NCBI GenBank assembly: GCA_964247055.1
Contig: OZ176056.1
Location: 2,728,001-2,792,000, forward strand
DNA length: 64,000 nt
From: Paragordius varius
Lineage: Eukaryota; Nematomorpha
Direction of reading: 5' to 3'
The translations under genes and the position numbers were made by a program. Positions within the stretch are counted from its first letter, which is position 1. Each line of letters starts with the position of its first letter. The notes beneath the pieces were generated by a model that was not told the origin of the DNA, did not search any database, and saw only the letters and a list, made by a program, of their open reading frames with translations. Positions 37,301 through 48,546 of the stretch are shown here, piece by piece.

Positions 37301-37976
37301 ATTAAAAAGTTTTAAGCATTTGGTCTTTATACAATTTTTATTTAAAATGGCTAAGAGGGCATTTAATTAACGGGCATGTAAGATATTTTTCATTTTTAAT
37401 ATTTACGTAATTTTTCAAACATAATATGTCATTGCGAAAAGGTATAAATAAAAAAAACTAAATAATAAGTTAAAAAATTGATTAATAAATAAAAAAATAA
37501 TATAATTATATGAAATTATGATCAAATTAAAAAATAAAAAAAATAAGTTTATAATTAATTTAAAAAAATTGCTTTCAATGTAATTCATTGGGACAAAACT
37601 TCAATTGTAAATCATTTTTATACCTTTTCCTCTTTTTTAAATTTATCAGCTAGAAGTTCTAGCTTACTTATTTTAAATTGATTACCAGCTTTTTACTTCT
37701 AAAGAATTTTAAATAGGTACATTTTTGAGTTTTGCTGTCAACTCCGTTACTAAAATTTATAAATTAAATTGGGATTTGAGCAAAGAATGAAAATAAAATA
37801 CTCTAAAATGATATCAAATATCAAATTTAGAGTGTGAATGGACAAATATAATTTACCTGGTCTCTCAACAAATCATATTTTGGCTTTTGGGAATTTACCT
37901 TGGGTTTTGTGCCATGAATCCAGCCCAAAAAACATAGGGACAGAAAAATTAGGGTATGTAAACAATGTTTCAACAT
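34387..37976 (-). CDS. serpin B, secreted, four exons
   Basis: Serpin-fold protein of 444 aa. Exons on the minus strand: 37976-37857, 37094-36586, 36519-36181, 34753-34387; they sum to 1335 nt in frame. The N-terminus MLKHCLHTLIFLSLCFLGWIHG is a signal peptide. The serpin core includes EIVTIPYRKQYKMIYIIP and, near the end, FVLNRPHLFYVI with GRFANP. The hinge reads TPLGTGQGMNLVEPP: Gly-Thr is kept but the Ala-rich run is lost and prolines follow, so protease inhibition by loop insertion is unlikely. The tail of about 40 residues beyond the core is acidic and ends EDDYYYYDVDE, a plausible Tyr-sulfation context. It is the inverted twin of serpin A (same intron positions, exon 2 of 509 nt), with all splice sites canonical. 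Likely secreted; target unknown. Confidence 0.88.
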
Positions 37977-38025
37977 ATTTTATGGATAAAAAAATTAATT
38001 ATAATAAACATACATTTCAATCGGC

Positions 38026-38033
38026 CTTATATA
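38026..38033 (-). promoter_or_regulatory. TATA box of serpin B
   Basis: TATATAAG on the minus strand, 50 nt before the ATG at 37976, in sequence homologous to the serpin A promoter. Confidence 0.65.
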
Positions 38034-38251
38034 CTTTTTATGCTAAAATTATATTATTTATTGCAAATCATATTTTTTTATTAAAGCTTTTTTAGCATCC
38101 AATAAATTACCTTTTTATTTGTTTAGGTAAATTATTTTAGATGTCCCGATCGAAAATATTGACATATTCAATTTTATAGCAAAAATTGCGCATTGTTTTA
38201 ATATTAAGAATAACGATTTGAGACATACCTCCAACCTTGACACACCTTTTG

Positions 38252-38288
38252 CCCCCCCCCCCCCTCCCCCCCCCCCCCCCAAAAAAAA
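38252..38288. repeat. poly(C)/poly(A) tract in serpin B upstream region
   Basis: Two C runs of about 13 each, broken by one T and followed by A8. The equivalent site upstream of serpin A has a run of only six G. The tract is exactly at a homologous position, so it expanded after the duplication. Confidence 0.8.
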
Positions 38289-38479
38289 CATCCGTAAAAT
38301 AATGCTAATATTTAAACAATTTAATAATAAATCACATTTAATCATTTCCGTCAGTCAATATTGAAATAGAATGGCCTTGATCAATCAATAACTTATTGAT
38401 TGCAAAATACATTTAAATAATATCTTAATCAGTAGGGTTCAATACGTTTTTTAAATAAATCCGTCAAAAATGTATTTAC

Positions 38480-39469
38480 ACGCAAGGGTTAACATTTCTG
38501 TAAAAGTTATTATTATAAATAATAATAAAAATATACAGTTTAGAGTATCTTTTTTCCTTTTTTATTAGTTATTATTATAAATAATACATAAAAATCACCC
38601 ATTTATGAGTGGTCATCCACGGTTTAAATTTGATTGCCATCACGGATTCATGCACTGGGGGCCAGATGTGAAATATATAAAAAAATATTTTTCGATTGGA
38701 GTATATATGAATAAATAAAATTTTGTGCATAGTATAAGCTTGGACAAATGATGTCTTTTTAAGAACTTGCGTTGATTAGGCTTCAATACCACATCTTTTT
38801 GTTTTTCTAGTTTATTCATTGAGGTCTATGGAATCAGCCAAAAATTAATAAAAAATATTTAAAGGAAGAGTATTAACAGTATTTAACAAATTTTGGGGAA
38901 AAGATGCTAATTTAATACATCGGGATGGTAAAGGATGCCACCCCGATTGAATGCCTTTAAAAGTTTATTTCGCCAATCATATAAATATTTACCTTTAATA
39001 TTCTAAATAATTTTGAAAGAGATTGGATAATACACCGATTAAAATTCGGTTTAGGTTAAAGTGACCAGACTAGGTTTTTGAAAAAAACTGGGCCTGTATT
39101 GCGCCCACTTTTGTACTGCTTTTTGAAAATGAAAAAAATTTAATTTATTATAAATACAAAATATTATTTTAGTATTTAATATAATACCCACTTTAAAGAT
39201 AACCCCTAATTAGTAAAGAAATGGTTTATTTTGCGGTAAAAAACTAAGATTGGCCTATTTTTATTGGTTAATATTTTATTTTCATCTCGAATTATACATA
39301 ATACTTAGGATTGCAGCCTTTAACACAGTGGCAAAACTATAAATCTCGGAGTTTACACTCTAAGATTTAGGATAATGGCTCTTTCACCCAGCGCATCCGC
39401 AAAAAGAGGTGCCTCAAAATTAAAATTCACAAAATAATTTATGATACTTTCATAATGTATGGTGGAGTT
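38480..39469. other. A+T-rich intergenic DNA
   Basis: No gene or well-defined repeat recognised. Confidence 0.4.
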
Positions 39470-39620
39470 TAGAAAGTTCATTTTTTTGTTAAAATTATCA
39501 AACGGAAAATTATCTAGAAAGCATTGTTAGATATGATTTAAAAAAAATTAGCTTTAATTTTACCCTTAACTTTAAATAAAGACGATCTTCTTTTACTCTT
39601 TTAATAAATATGATATGGTT
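39470..39620 (-). repeat. fragment resembling T1 interior
   Basis: Minus-strand sequence matches the T1 interior: a CGTCTTTATTTAAAG segment, GGGTAAAATTAAAGCTAATTT, then ATCTAACAATG. No termini, so a relic. Confidence 0.4.
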
Positions 39621-39699
39621 AATATCATAGAGCTCTTGTTTATCTATTCTTTACCAAATATTTATACCCATTTAACGAAAAAAAGTAAATTTTTGATAA

Positions 39700-40330
39700 A
39701 ATAAAGTCTACATGACTATTTCGATGATGTTGAACATTACTATAATTTGAGAATTTTAATTTAAAAATTTGTTTGCTTGAATTTTGTGTAAAAAAACACT
39801 TTTTATTAAAAATAAATTTGAAAACGAACGAATTTTTTAAACAAAATTCTGAGTCAGAAAATGTGCATTTATCGTATATATATATATATGGTATAGCATC
39901 TCAACCGTTTATATCGTTTCCATCATGAAAATAGTATGAAGTACGGTTCAACAAAATTTTAAAAATTAAATTTTAAAAAAATGGATTTTTATAAAAATAT
40001 ATTTAGTCGATATCAATATTTAGCATAATTATTGCACAATGTCGGAATTTTTGCGTTTTAAAAAACAGTCCATTTTAAAAGAACCAAAAAATTAGGGATT
40101 TAAAATTTTTTAAAATATTGTTTTGTATTTATTGAGTGTATGTTATATTTTAGTGATATCTTATGAAATAAAGCATTTAGCTTTCACCAAAAATATATTA
40201 AAAAAGTGAGCACCTTTTGCAATTATTTACGGAGCATTTACCACAAAAGTGTAAATAACTTTCTTCAATAACTCGTGAAGATTAAAACCAAAAGCATCAT
40301 GATAACTCTGATATTTTCCTTTCATAGCAT
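39700..40330 (+). repeat. dispersed repeat R2, copy 2
   Basis: Shares with 52640-53180 the phrases TTCGATGATG, CCGTTTCCATC.TGAAAATAGTAT.AAGTACG, TTTTAGTGATA, AGCTTTCACCAAAAAT, GCATTTACC.CAAAA and AACCAAAAGCATCATGATAA. Non-coding; boundaries approximate. Confidence 0.55.
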
Positions 40331-41432
40331 ATATATTTAATCAGGATCTTTAACAGTGTAATATATAATACCCATGGCGTAAAAACAGTCAATGTTTTAA
40401 TTTTATACTGCGTCTAAGTTTAAAATATCTGGTCACATTAGTTTAGGCTAAATTTTTGCCTTTACAGAGAAAAAAAATAGTTTAAAATGTAAAAAAATTA
40501 ATTTTTAAGGTATTGAATAAAGAATGGAAAAAATCCTCTCTAGCCATCCATGGATAACCACCTTGGTCATATATCAAAACATCGGCCACTTTTTTGTATA
40601 ATTGCTAAATTTGATACAATATATAAATATTTTTAATAATGCAATTATGGTTGAGTTAGACCGGTATGAATACGTGATGTCTGTGATTACTTTTAAATAA
40701 CTAGAGTTTAAAAAGTTTTTATATATGTTTATCAAGTGATATAACAAAATTATTGAATGCGCAAAACAATTCTGAAGTATGAAAATAGTGAGAATGTAAT
40801 ATTAAAATAACTGTTAATTACGATTTTAAAGTATTTGGTTAATTAATTGTCTTTCTGCTGAATCATATGTATAACACGATTAATTTATTGAAAGGTTATT
40901 AGCGTAAATGACAGCAAATATTAGCTATAAGCTAACCCATATATTACGCCCTTAAATATTTGTAGTGTAAACCCTTACAACAGCTTGCTTATATAATAGT
41001 TTGGTGGTCATATTTTTGGATCTCTGATAGCTCAAATTTGCCTGCCTAACTAATAGATATTTCACAGCGTTTGAACCATTAAATAGCAGGCCAAATATGA
41101 GCAGTTTTATGTCTTAATTAATTATTTACTGTCACACCCTCTTAACATAAAATCAAACCCTTGTTACTTTAGTAGAAACCCATTCATTTTGATAATGAAA
41201 ATGTATAAAAATACTACAAGGTACAAAAAATACGCTTTTTTAATAAACATATGCTCCAAAATTTTAAAAAAAAGTGCGTTTTACATATTTAGACATTACT
41301 TTATCGAAAATAAATGGTTTATGCTCTTATTCGAAAGTTATTTTCCTGTAAATAACGCATATTTAAAGTGCCATCAGCATAAAAGTCAGACTTAATTACA
41401 TATGCCTTTTTATAGATGGAAATGATAATATT
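40331..41432. other. A+T-rich intergenic DNA
   Basis: No gene recognised. Open frames here are short and lysine/tyrosine rich, as expected by chance in A+T-rich DNA. Confidence 0.4.
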
Positions 41433-41990
41433 TTAACACTAGGATACAACACAATATGAAACCATGGCAAAAGTTTGCACTTACATAACATCAATGAACC
41501 GTAATATAATAAAAAAATCATTTAAATAATAAACCAAAAAATATTTTAGCCAGTACAATTTTCAATGTCGTGTTTATTTAGTTCTAAGTCTAAAATTAAA
41601 TTACTTTTTTATTTAACTCACATTTAACAGTGATATGAACAGAAAAAGTGTTATATTTTGCAGTGTTTTTATTTTAGCTTATGCACACATGTCAACTTTT
41701 TTATAAATTTTTAACAAGCCAGGGGTTTCTAATAATTCCAATTTGAATCGAAGGATTGACATAAATAAAAAAATCGCGTCCAAGTAGTTCGATGCATAAC
41801 TTTTTTAAACCGTTTCTGTTTAAATTACTTACTTTTTAACTCTATTTTATTATTTTAACTTATTTATATAATTTTTATTAGGATAGAAGCACAAAAAATT
41901 TGAACCCTTTATTTTAGTACTTTTTTAATCATAGCAACTTAAATTTTGTCTGGGGTATTTAGATACCCCAATTTTAACCAAAGTTTAATA
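41433..41990 (-). mobile_element. TTAA-bounded short element, family T1, inverted copy
   Basis: Starts TTAACACTAGGATACAACAC and has AAACCATGGCAAAAGTTTG and a TTACATAACAT stretch, the reverse complement of the T1 interior. It ends near CTGGGGTATTTAGATACCCC and AATTTTAACCAAAG. More diverged than copies a and b. Confidence 0.5.
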
Positions 41991-42879
41991 AACACAAGAT
42001 CAGGATGTTTGTATTTATGTTTTACATTTCCTTTTGAATTTCATGTTTTATGTTGTGTGTAAATAATTTATTCGATTCTTATTCTATATTTGGTGCTGAG
42101 ATCGCAAACTTTAGACGTTTCCAAATTATTTGCAACCTTTTAAATAACCAATGAACATTAAATATATTCGCCATAGTCTCGTGTCATATACGCAAACAGC
42201 ATGATTGTTTCAGATGGGTCGCCATTAAAATGGATTAAACAACTAACGATCTTATGTAAACTGATATGTGTTATTCAAAATACAAAGATATATCATAAAA
42301 GGTATTGTGCTGAATATATACTAGTGACTTAGGGTGAGTGTTAATATTCAAAGCGATGTTGCAACCAATACATGTAAAGAGGTTCCACACTAATATCATT
42401 ATAGTGTTATATTAATAAATGTAAAGTGCATGTTTGCAGGTTACAAATTCTAACAGTGATATCACTGTTACGAATGCTTATATAAAGCTGATTAATGTTA
42501 GGGACTGGGAAATATCAAACCTAGCCAAAAAATAATCCCCAATTTATAGTTTATGGTTAAACAAAATCAAATTACTAATGACAAAGGAGCTTAGCTAAGC
42601 TACGATTGATTTCTTAAAACGGTTAAAAGCGACTTGTAAAACGTGTCAGTTGAAAGGCAATGTTAAAACAAAGCTGCGGGTGTATTTTTGATTGGATTAG
42701 CAACATAAAAGTTGAGAAGCAGGTGCAAAACATATATCTTACTGGAAAAACGGATGGCATTCCAGTGACACTCCAGATGATTGTCAAAATCACTTATACA
42801 AAGTAGAGTAGAGAATCAAACCTCGGAAATACATAAGAATAATAAAGGTATAGTTGATAATAAAGAAAATTGCTCTAAT

Positions 42880-45400
42880 ATTATTGATAAATGATCAACA
42901 AAGTCACGAGCAGGTCATGTGCCAATAGTGGTACCAGCACTTTTCTCGTCGTCCAGCGAAAGCAAATGTTTTAAGTGTCCTATAACCAATTTGAAAATAA
43001 GGGTCAATAGTCGACCGGGACATATGACTCTCACGATCCTCGAATAAAAGCAAGAATATAATATACTTTGAAAAATAATATTCGATACCGGGGCCGAGGT
43101 ATCAATTATCGGGAGAAGGAAATAGGAGGCGATGGGTAACGATTGGCTTCCTCCTTCATAGTGAAAAAATCTAGTTTAAGTAAGCGAGACACGGTAGCCT
43201 TCGCCATCGATGGAAAGAGTAGGGTTTTATCCTGTGTTCAGGCCAAATCCAAATCACCAGCCATTTTTGGAACGAATTGAATAGAGCAATCCAGTTTGAT
43301 TTGCCAAAAAACGTATTTTTTCAAGTATAAACAATACGATGGATATTAAATTGATTTTTGAATGTTTTAATAATCTATTTTTAGACCGATTGGGAGCACT
43401 GCTCCATTAATAAAATTACTATTGGCTAGCTCCAAATTTTTCCGTATCGTCTAGTCCCGTCAACTCTCCACCGCTGGTGGAAACTAAAAATACTTCCACC
43501 AGATTATACTCTCGAATATACTGAAAGGTAACGGCTAAACTATGCCAATTTTCGAATCATAAATCGATATTTACAGGATTTGCATACACCTCTATTATAA
43601 ATAAGCTGAGATATCAAATAGTATTTTCATTTTGGACTTAATAGACGCCTATTTACTGTTTTCTATTGACAAATCGTCTCAATCCCTTCCTATGATTACA
43701 AACAAAGGTTTTTATGCGTACCCGATGATTTTACACAGTTCGAACGGGGCATGTACTGGGCACATATGTTTTTTAATAGGCTTTGTGTTAGACATAGGTG
43801 CCAAAAATGAAATGATAAAAAATTGAAGTTGAGCAGGTTACAAGAGATAGGAATACGATTGCGCAAAGATAAACTCGGAATCATTATTCGCCAAAAATAT
43901 ACGCCCGTGTAATCTCTGGGAATTTAACCTATAAATGAAAAATTAAAGGCCATACAATCTCCTTCCTTCTCAAATAAAAACTCTTTGCGATTTTTAGTAT
44001 TTATAAACTTTAATGAATGTGTTATACTAGATTTACATTTATATCTTACTAATTGAGTTAGGTTTGAGGGTGGACACAGGAACGAAATAGAACTTGTTAC
44101 AGCAAAAAAGAATCCCCGGCACTAATGGCTTTTATGGAAACAGATGCATCCAAGGGGGTGGGACCAATTTTATTTCATATATCCCCCCTAGTGAAGGCGC
44201 CCAATCTTTACGCTTCTCAATTATGTTCGATAGCGGAAAAATATTCTACCATTCGAAAGAAAAGTCAAAGCAGTCATTTTCGCATTCGAAAATTCTAAAA
44301 ATTTTATACATGGAATGCATGAAATTTATATTCACCCCTAGTTGGCATTTTTGGCAGGAATAGAAATCTTAATAAGATTAGTAGTATTACTAAGGTTTTT
44401 ATATGAGTTCATTGAATACGATGATGAGATTTTTTACAAAGAATCAAAAAAATTGGCTAACCTCTATTTCTGTTAACGTGGATGACGAGAAGGAGGATGC
44501 GGCAACTAAACAAGTCCGTTTTTTATCATGAAAATATCTTGGTCTAAATACGAAGACAGTTGAGGAAGTAAAATGAATGACAAATATTTAAACAAAGTTA
44601 AAATGGAAGACGAAAAACAATTGGGAGGAGAGAGACCTAAAATATTTTAATAAACATAAAACGAGTTTCGAACCTGCTAAAATTTACTTTACCTATTGAT
44701 CGATCAGTAATACCACGCGTAAACGCAAAACATCATTTCTACGCTCACATCGGATGTAATGTAAAAACAGATCCCCCCGCAATTCGGCCTAATGAGAACG
44801 ATCTCACTCGATGGGCTGAGAATCGCAGGAGCTGACAAATTAACCGAACCAATCCTGCAACTCAACCCTATTTGTGGAATTTTAATACACTTGCAGAGCG
44901 GCCTCGTATAAATATTGCTGTCCCAGCTGCGGTTAGTCGTTATCTACCTATCGATAATGCCACCCGCTGTATCCAAGTAAATCTGCTCAAAGTTATTTTG
45001 ATTTAGAGTATTCTTGCCTGGAAAAGCATGTCGCTAGTTTTGGATTTCCTTGTCAAAAAATAGTAACTGACAATGCCAGCTTTACATCAAAATAAGTTGA
45101 GTCGATGTGGAACAATTTAATAAATCCGCGCCACATCCTATTATCGAAGACCAACGAGATGTTAGAAGAAATAACTTTGAAAACTAAATATTATTATACC
45201 AAAGCCCAATTAATGCATTTATATGAAGCAATAAACGGTGTTTTATGTTTCTACAGAACGAGTTTGCAGCGTCAAAAATTCCTTCCGCTTTATTCATAAA
45301 ACGTCAAGTTAACCCTCTCTCATAAGTAAAGTCGACCCCAGTCGAATTTATGGCCATATATAGAACCGCACCGCGATTTTAGACTAACTTTTCTGTATAA
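42880..45400 (+). mobile_element. decayed Ty3/gypsy-like retroelement fossil
   Basis: Old, heavily broken element (well over ten breaks). Parts recognised in order on the plus strand: a zinc-knuckle-like CFKCP near 42965, an aspartic protease motif DTGAEVSIIG near 43083, a reverse transcriptase segment with DLIDAYLLFSID near 43635, an RT thumb/connection-like segment near 43930-44030, and weak integrase-like sequence at about 44750-45300. The PR-RT-IN order is that of Ty3/gypsy. No long terminal repeat pair was recognised, so the outer limits are uncertain. It is less A+T rich than its surroundings. Confidence 0.55.
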
Positions 45401-46291
45401 AAAATGAGTCGAGTAAGGGGTGGAGGGAGGGCATCATAGAAAAAGGATGACTTTTATCGTACGAAGACAAGGACAAGGAGGTAGTTAACCGAAAAACGCG
45501 TATCAGCTACCAAAAAGATAACACCATCTAAATGCGGATAGAGTTCCGGATTTACCCGGGATACCCCAGGAAACTCAATGCAATTAAACCTAATATTGGG
45601 TCATACTACTGCTAGGCAATGTATTGTTTAGAAAAACCCCAAAACCGGAACGAAGATACCCTTTACGCAAGTGTCCCGATAGAATAAACTTAGGGGAAAA
45701 AATATAAGATTAATACCCACATGCGTTTTTTGTAGATAGATATTATGGTGTTCGCTAGATCAGGCAAATTAAATTGTTTTTATGTTTTACTTTTTATTCT
45801 TTTTGGATTGAGACGATTATGATTATTTTTTTAAGGATGTATTCGTATTTTTATGTTATTTTTATATAACTATTGATTCGTGTTGTATAATTAATAATGC
45901 AATACTATGATACATTAAAACCATATTCTAAGTTCTATCGGAGTCAAAAACTCAGGTATGATATAAATAATAGGGGATTTGTGAAATCGCGGTTGGTTTT
46001 AAACGCCCTGAATCAACATCTAATCAGAAATCAGAAAATCAGAACAATAGGATTATATCCGGCACATCTAACCGAACAAACTGGCGAAAATACATCCAAA
46101 TAACAACAGATCGATATGGATCCGTGCTATAGCAACACCACCATGATTTATCCTATATATAATAATTTAAATGAATATAATATAATTTATTTCATGATTT
46201 TTATCCATAAGATGAATGTATATTATGAAAGATGCGTAAACAATATATGTCAGTGATAAATGGATATAAAGATATAAACATTAAATTAAAA

Positions 46292-47645
46292 TTAAGCTGC
46301 ATTAGGCTTGACATAGCGTCCAACAAACAAAGGAGTATCTTCATAAGCTACAACATAGAGGAAAGGTTTATTGAATACAAATTGACTGGAAACACCAAAT
46401 CTGTTTCCCAATTCAGAAACTGTAACACTTGCTCCTTCGGTACCGTTAACCGTGGTTTTCAATACATTTTGATGGATAATGGAGCTTATCTCAAGGGCCT
46501 TGCCTGACTTTCTTACTTTATCCATTTTGCTACATTGAGAAATCAAAAAAGTTATAGATAATAGAACCAAAATAGGGAATAAATTTTTATAATTAAACAA
46601 AAATTACTCTTTATGGCATTTCAATTGATTGGACAATAGTTTAAGCATGTCATATCTGCTCTGCTCGTCTAAAGCCGGTATTTTTACACCTTCAGAATTC
46701 AGTTTGGTGGCTTTTTTCACCCATTCTTTGATTTGAGGTATTATGTTTTGGTTAAGTTTGGCCTGTACATCAGTAAAATTAGTGGTCTCAGGTTGAATCG
46801 CATAAAATTTATATTTGGGATCAGTGTATGGCAATTCTAATATGATGGAATCGTGTTTCGTTGCATTGTATAATGTTGTATTCCTTTCTGTCGACAACAT
46901 TTTGACCTGGGTTTTCGTTTTATCCAATGATGTAAAGAGTTCATTTGTTCTAATATAAAAATCATATAATTAAACGCATAAAGAAAGAGTAAAAAGTATA
47001 ATATTTATATGTAATATATATTTACATCTCATTAAAGGGATTGAGCCAGGTAGCATTGAAATACATGGCAGAGATTAGGAGGGCTTTCGCATCTCCACTC
47101 AAGTTTTCCACAACTTTTTCGATTTTACCGTGAGTTAGATTTGAAACTTTCCAATTAATTTGGCTTACAGTATTAGGGGCACTGAACGAAACCTTTTCTA
47201 CCGAACCATTTAAACTTTTAACATCCATCTCATAATTAGAGCTTAATTCTTCTTGACTATCAACATACAGAAGATTAGCTAATTCCATTGTTGCGGATTT
47301 ACTGCTTGCGGTTGTCGCTGAGCCCATAGACCTTAAAAATGTTTGAACATCCTCAACTAAATTTGTGTTGGCTAAAATTGGATTCGTACATGAACTTCCT
47401 TTGGTTAGCAAAGCTAGATTTGCATATAACGTGATTGGAGACTTTAAAACATTATTTTGAGTAGAGTCATCAAAGTATTTTAAACCATCTTCCAAATTTT
47501 TCAACTCTGAATTTTCTGTTTCAGGAGTCAAATGCGACGGATTTGATGATAAGGACGATGGTAAAGCATTATAATGATAAATTAAGCAAGTAAGAAATAA
47601 AAGAGATTGGATAAAGGAAAGGGCTTGCATAGAGTATTTAATCAT
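46292..47645 (-). CDS. serpin C, secreted, probably inhibitory
   Basis: Serpin of 399 aa. Exons on the minus strand: 47645-47026, 46949-46608, 46529-46292; they sum to 1200 nt exactly. The start MIKYSMQALSFIQSLLFLTC begins a signal peptide (Met6 is an alternative start). Core signatures are SAMYFNATWLNPFNE, ELPYTDPKYKFYAIQPE and FVFNKPFLYVVAYED..FVGRYVKP. The hinge TTVNGTEGASVTVSEL keeps Gly-Thr-Glu and small residues, as in inhibitors. Counting from the hinge puts P1 at Arg in GNRFGV, so trypsin-like proteases are the predicted targets; counting from the C-terminal FNKP gives Phe instead. Introns are 76 and 78 nt; the second is at the same site and phase as in serpins A and B. A minus-strand AATAAA lies near 46186-46191. 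Confidence 0.9.
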
Positions 47646-47709
47646 TTTGAGATAGATAAGTTGGTGGATGAAAAATAAATTTGTGTTAATTGTTAGATTT
47701 TTTAGGGGG

Positions 47710-47717
47710 TTTATATA
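47710..47717 (-). promoter_or_regulatory. TATA box of serpin C
   Basis: TATATAAA on the minus strand, 65 nt before the ATG at 47645. Confidence 0.6.
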
Positions 47718-48538
47718 GTTTTAAATTAGCAAAGTCATATGTAAGTATTTACGTTGTTTAAAATTACAAGAATTTTGCTTATGTAAAACGTTCGTTTAAT
47801 ATTACTAATAGATAGTCTTGTTATTTATTTACATAAGCGAGTGATTTACTGATAAAATTTCAACTAACGTATAAATTTGTATTATTTTTAAATGTAAATG
47901 ATTTAGCAATTCTGGGTATTTTTATTACGAACAACAAAAACATGGATATTCTACGAATAATCATACTAAATTTGCGTCAATCAGTAATAATAATAAAATA
48001 ATTTATTACATAATGTATTAATGAGTCATTTAAAACAACATAAGGACCATTTTATGCATTTATTCGTAAATTGGAAATTTGCGCCGATTTGAGAAGTATA
48101 ATAATAATTTATACTGTTTGTTGATTAATTAGCAATTCTAATATATTATGAAGGAATTGGACAAATAACCAAAATATGCTATCAAATAAAAATGATATAT
48201 GGACCATCCCTTATTTTAAACTCTATGCAAAATGTGTTGGTTAAAAACACTCTGTTAGTACTACTTGACTCTGGATTTTAGAGTTGTATGCTTTATGTTA
48301 TTAAAAAATTCAATAGGAAGCATATTTAAGTATAAGATTTTGATGCCTTTGTAGATAATTTAGTTAATTCGAAAAAACGGTTTCCTGCAAACTTATTTTA
48401 TATAAAAAAGCCAATGCTTTCAGGGGTGCCCATACAAATCACTTCGTGGGGCGCACTCATTATATATTTTTGTAAAAACATATTTTTATGATTTCATACA
48501 TAATACAATATTATCATTGTTTTTTGTTAGTGCCAATA
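47718..48538. other. A+T-rich intergenic DNA
   Basis: No gene or repeat recognised. Confidence 0.4.
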
Positions 48539-48546
48539 TTTTAGAA

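Noticed and set aside
37838-38095. Plus-strand open frame of 85 codons
   Set aside because: It is the antisense of the serpin B first exon and promoter.
38115-38345. Minus-strand open frame with a Gly run
   Set aside because: The Gly run is the poly(G) tract in the serpin B upstream region, which is homologous to non-coding DNA upstream of serpin A.
42000-46150. Long terminal repeats for the Ty3-like fossil
   Set aside because: Stretches near 42.0-42.1 kb and 45.7-45.9 kb look alike only because both are T-rich; no convincing pair was found.
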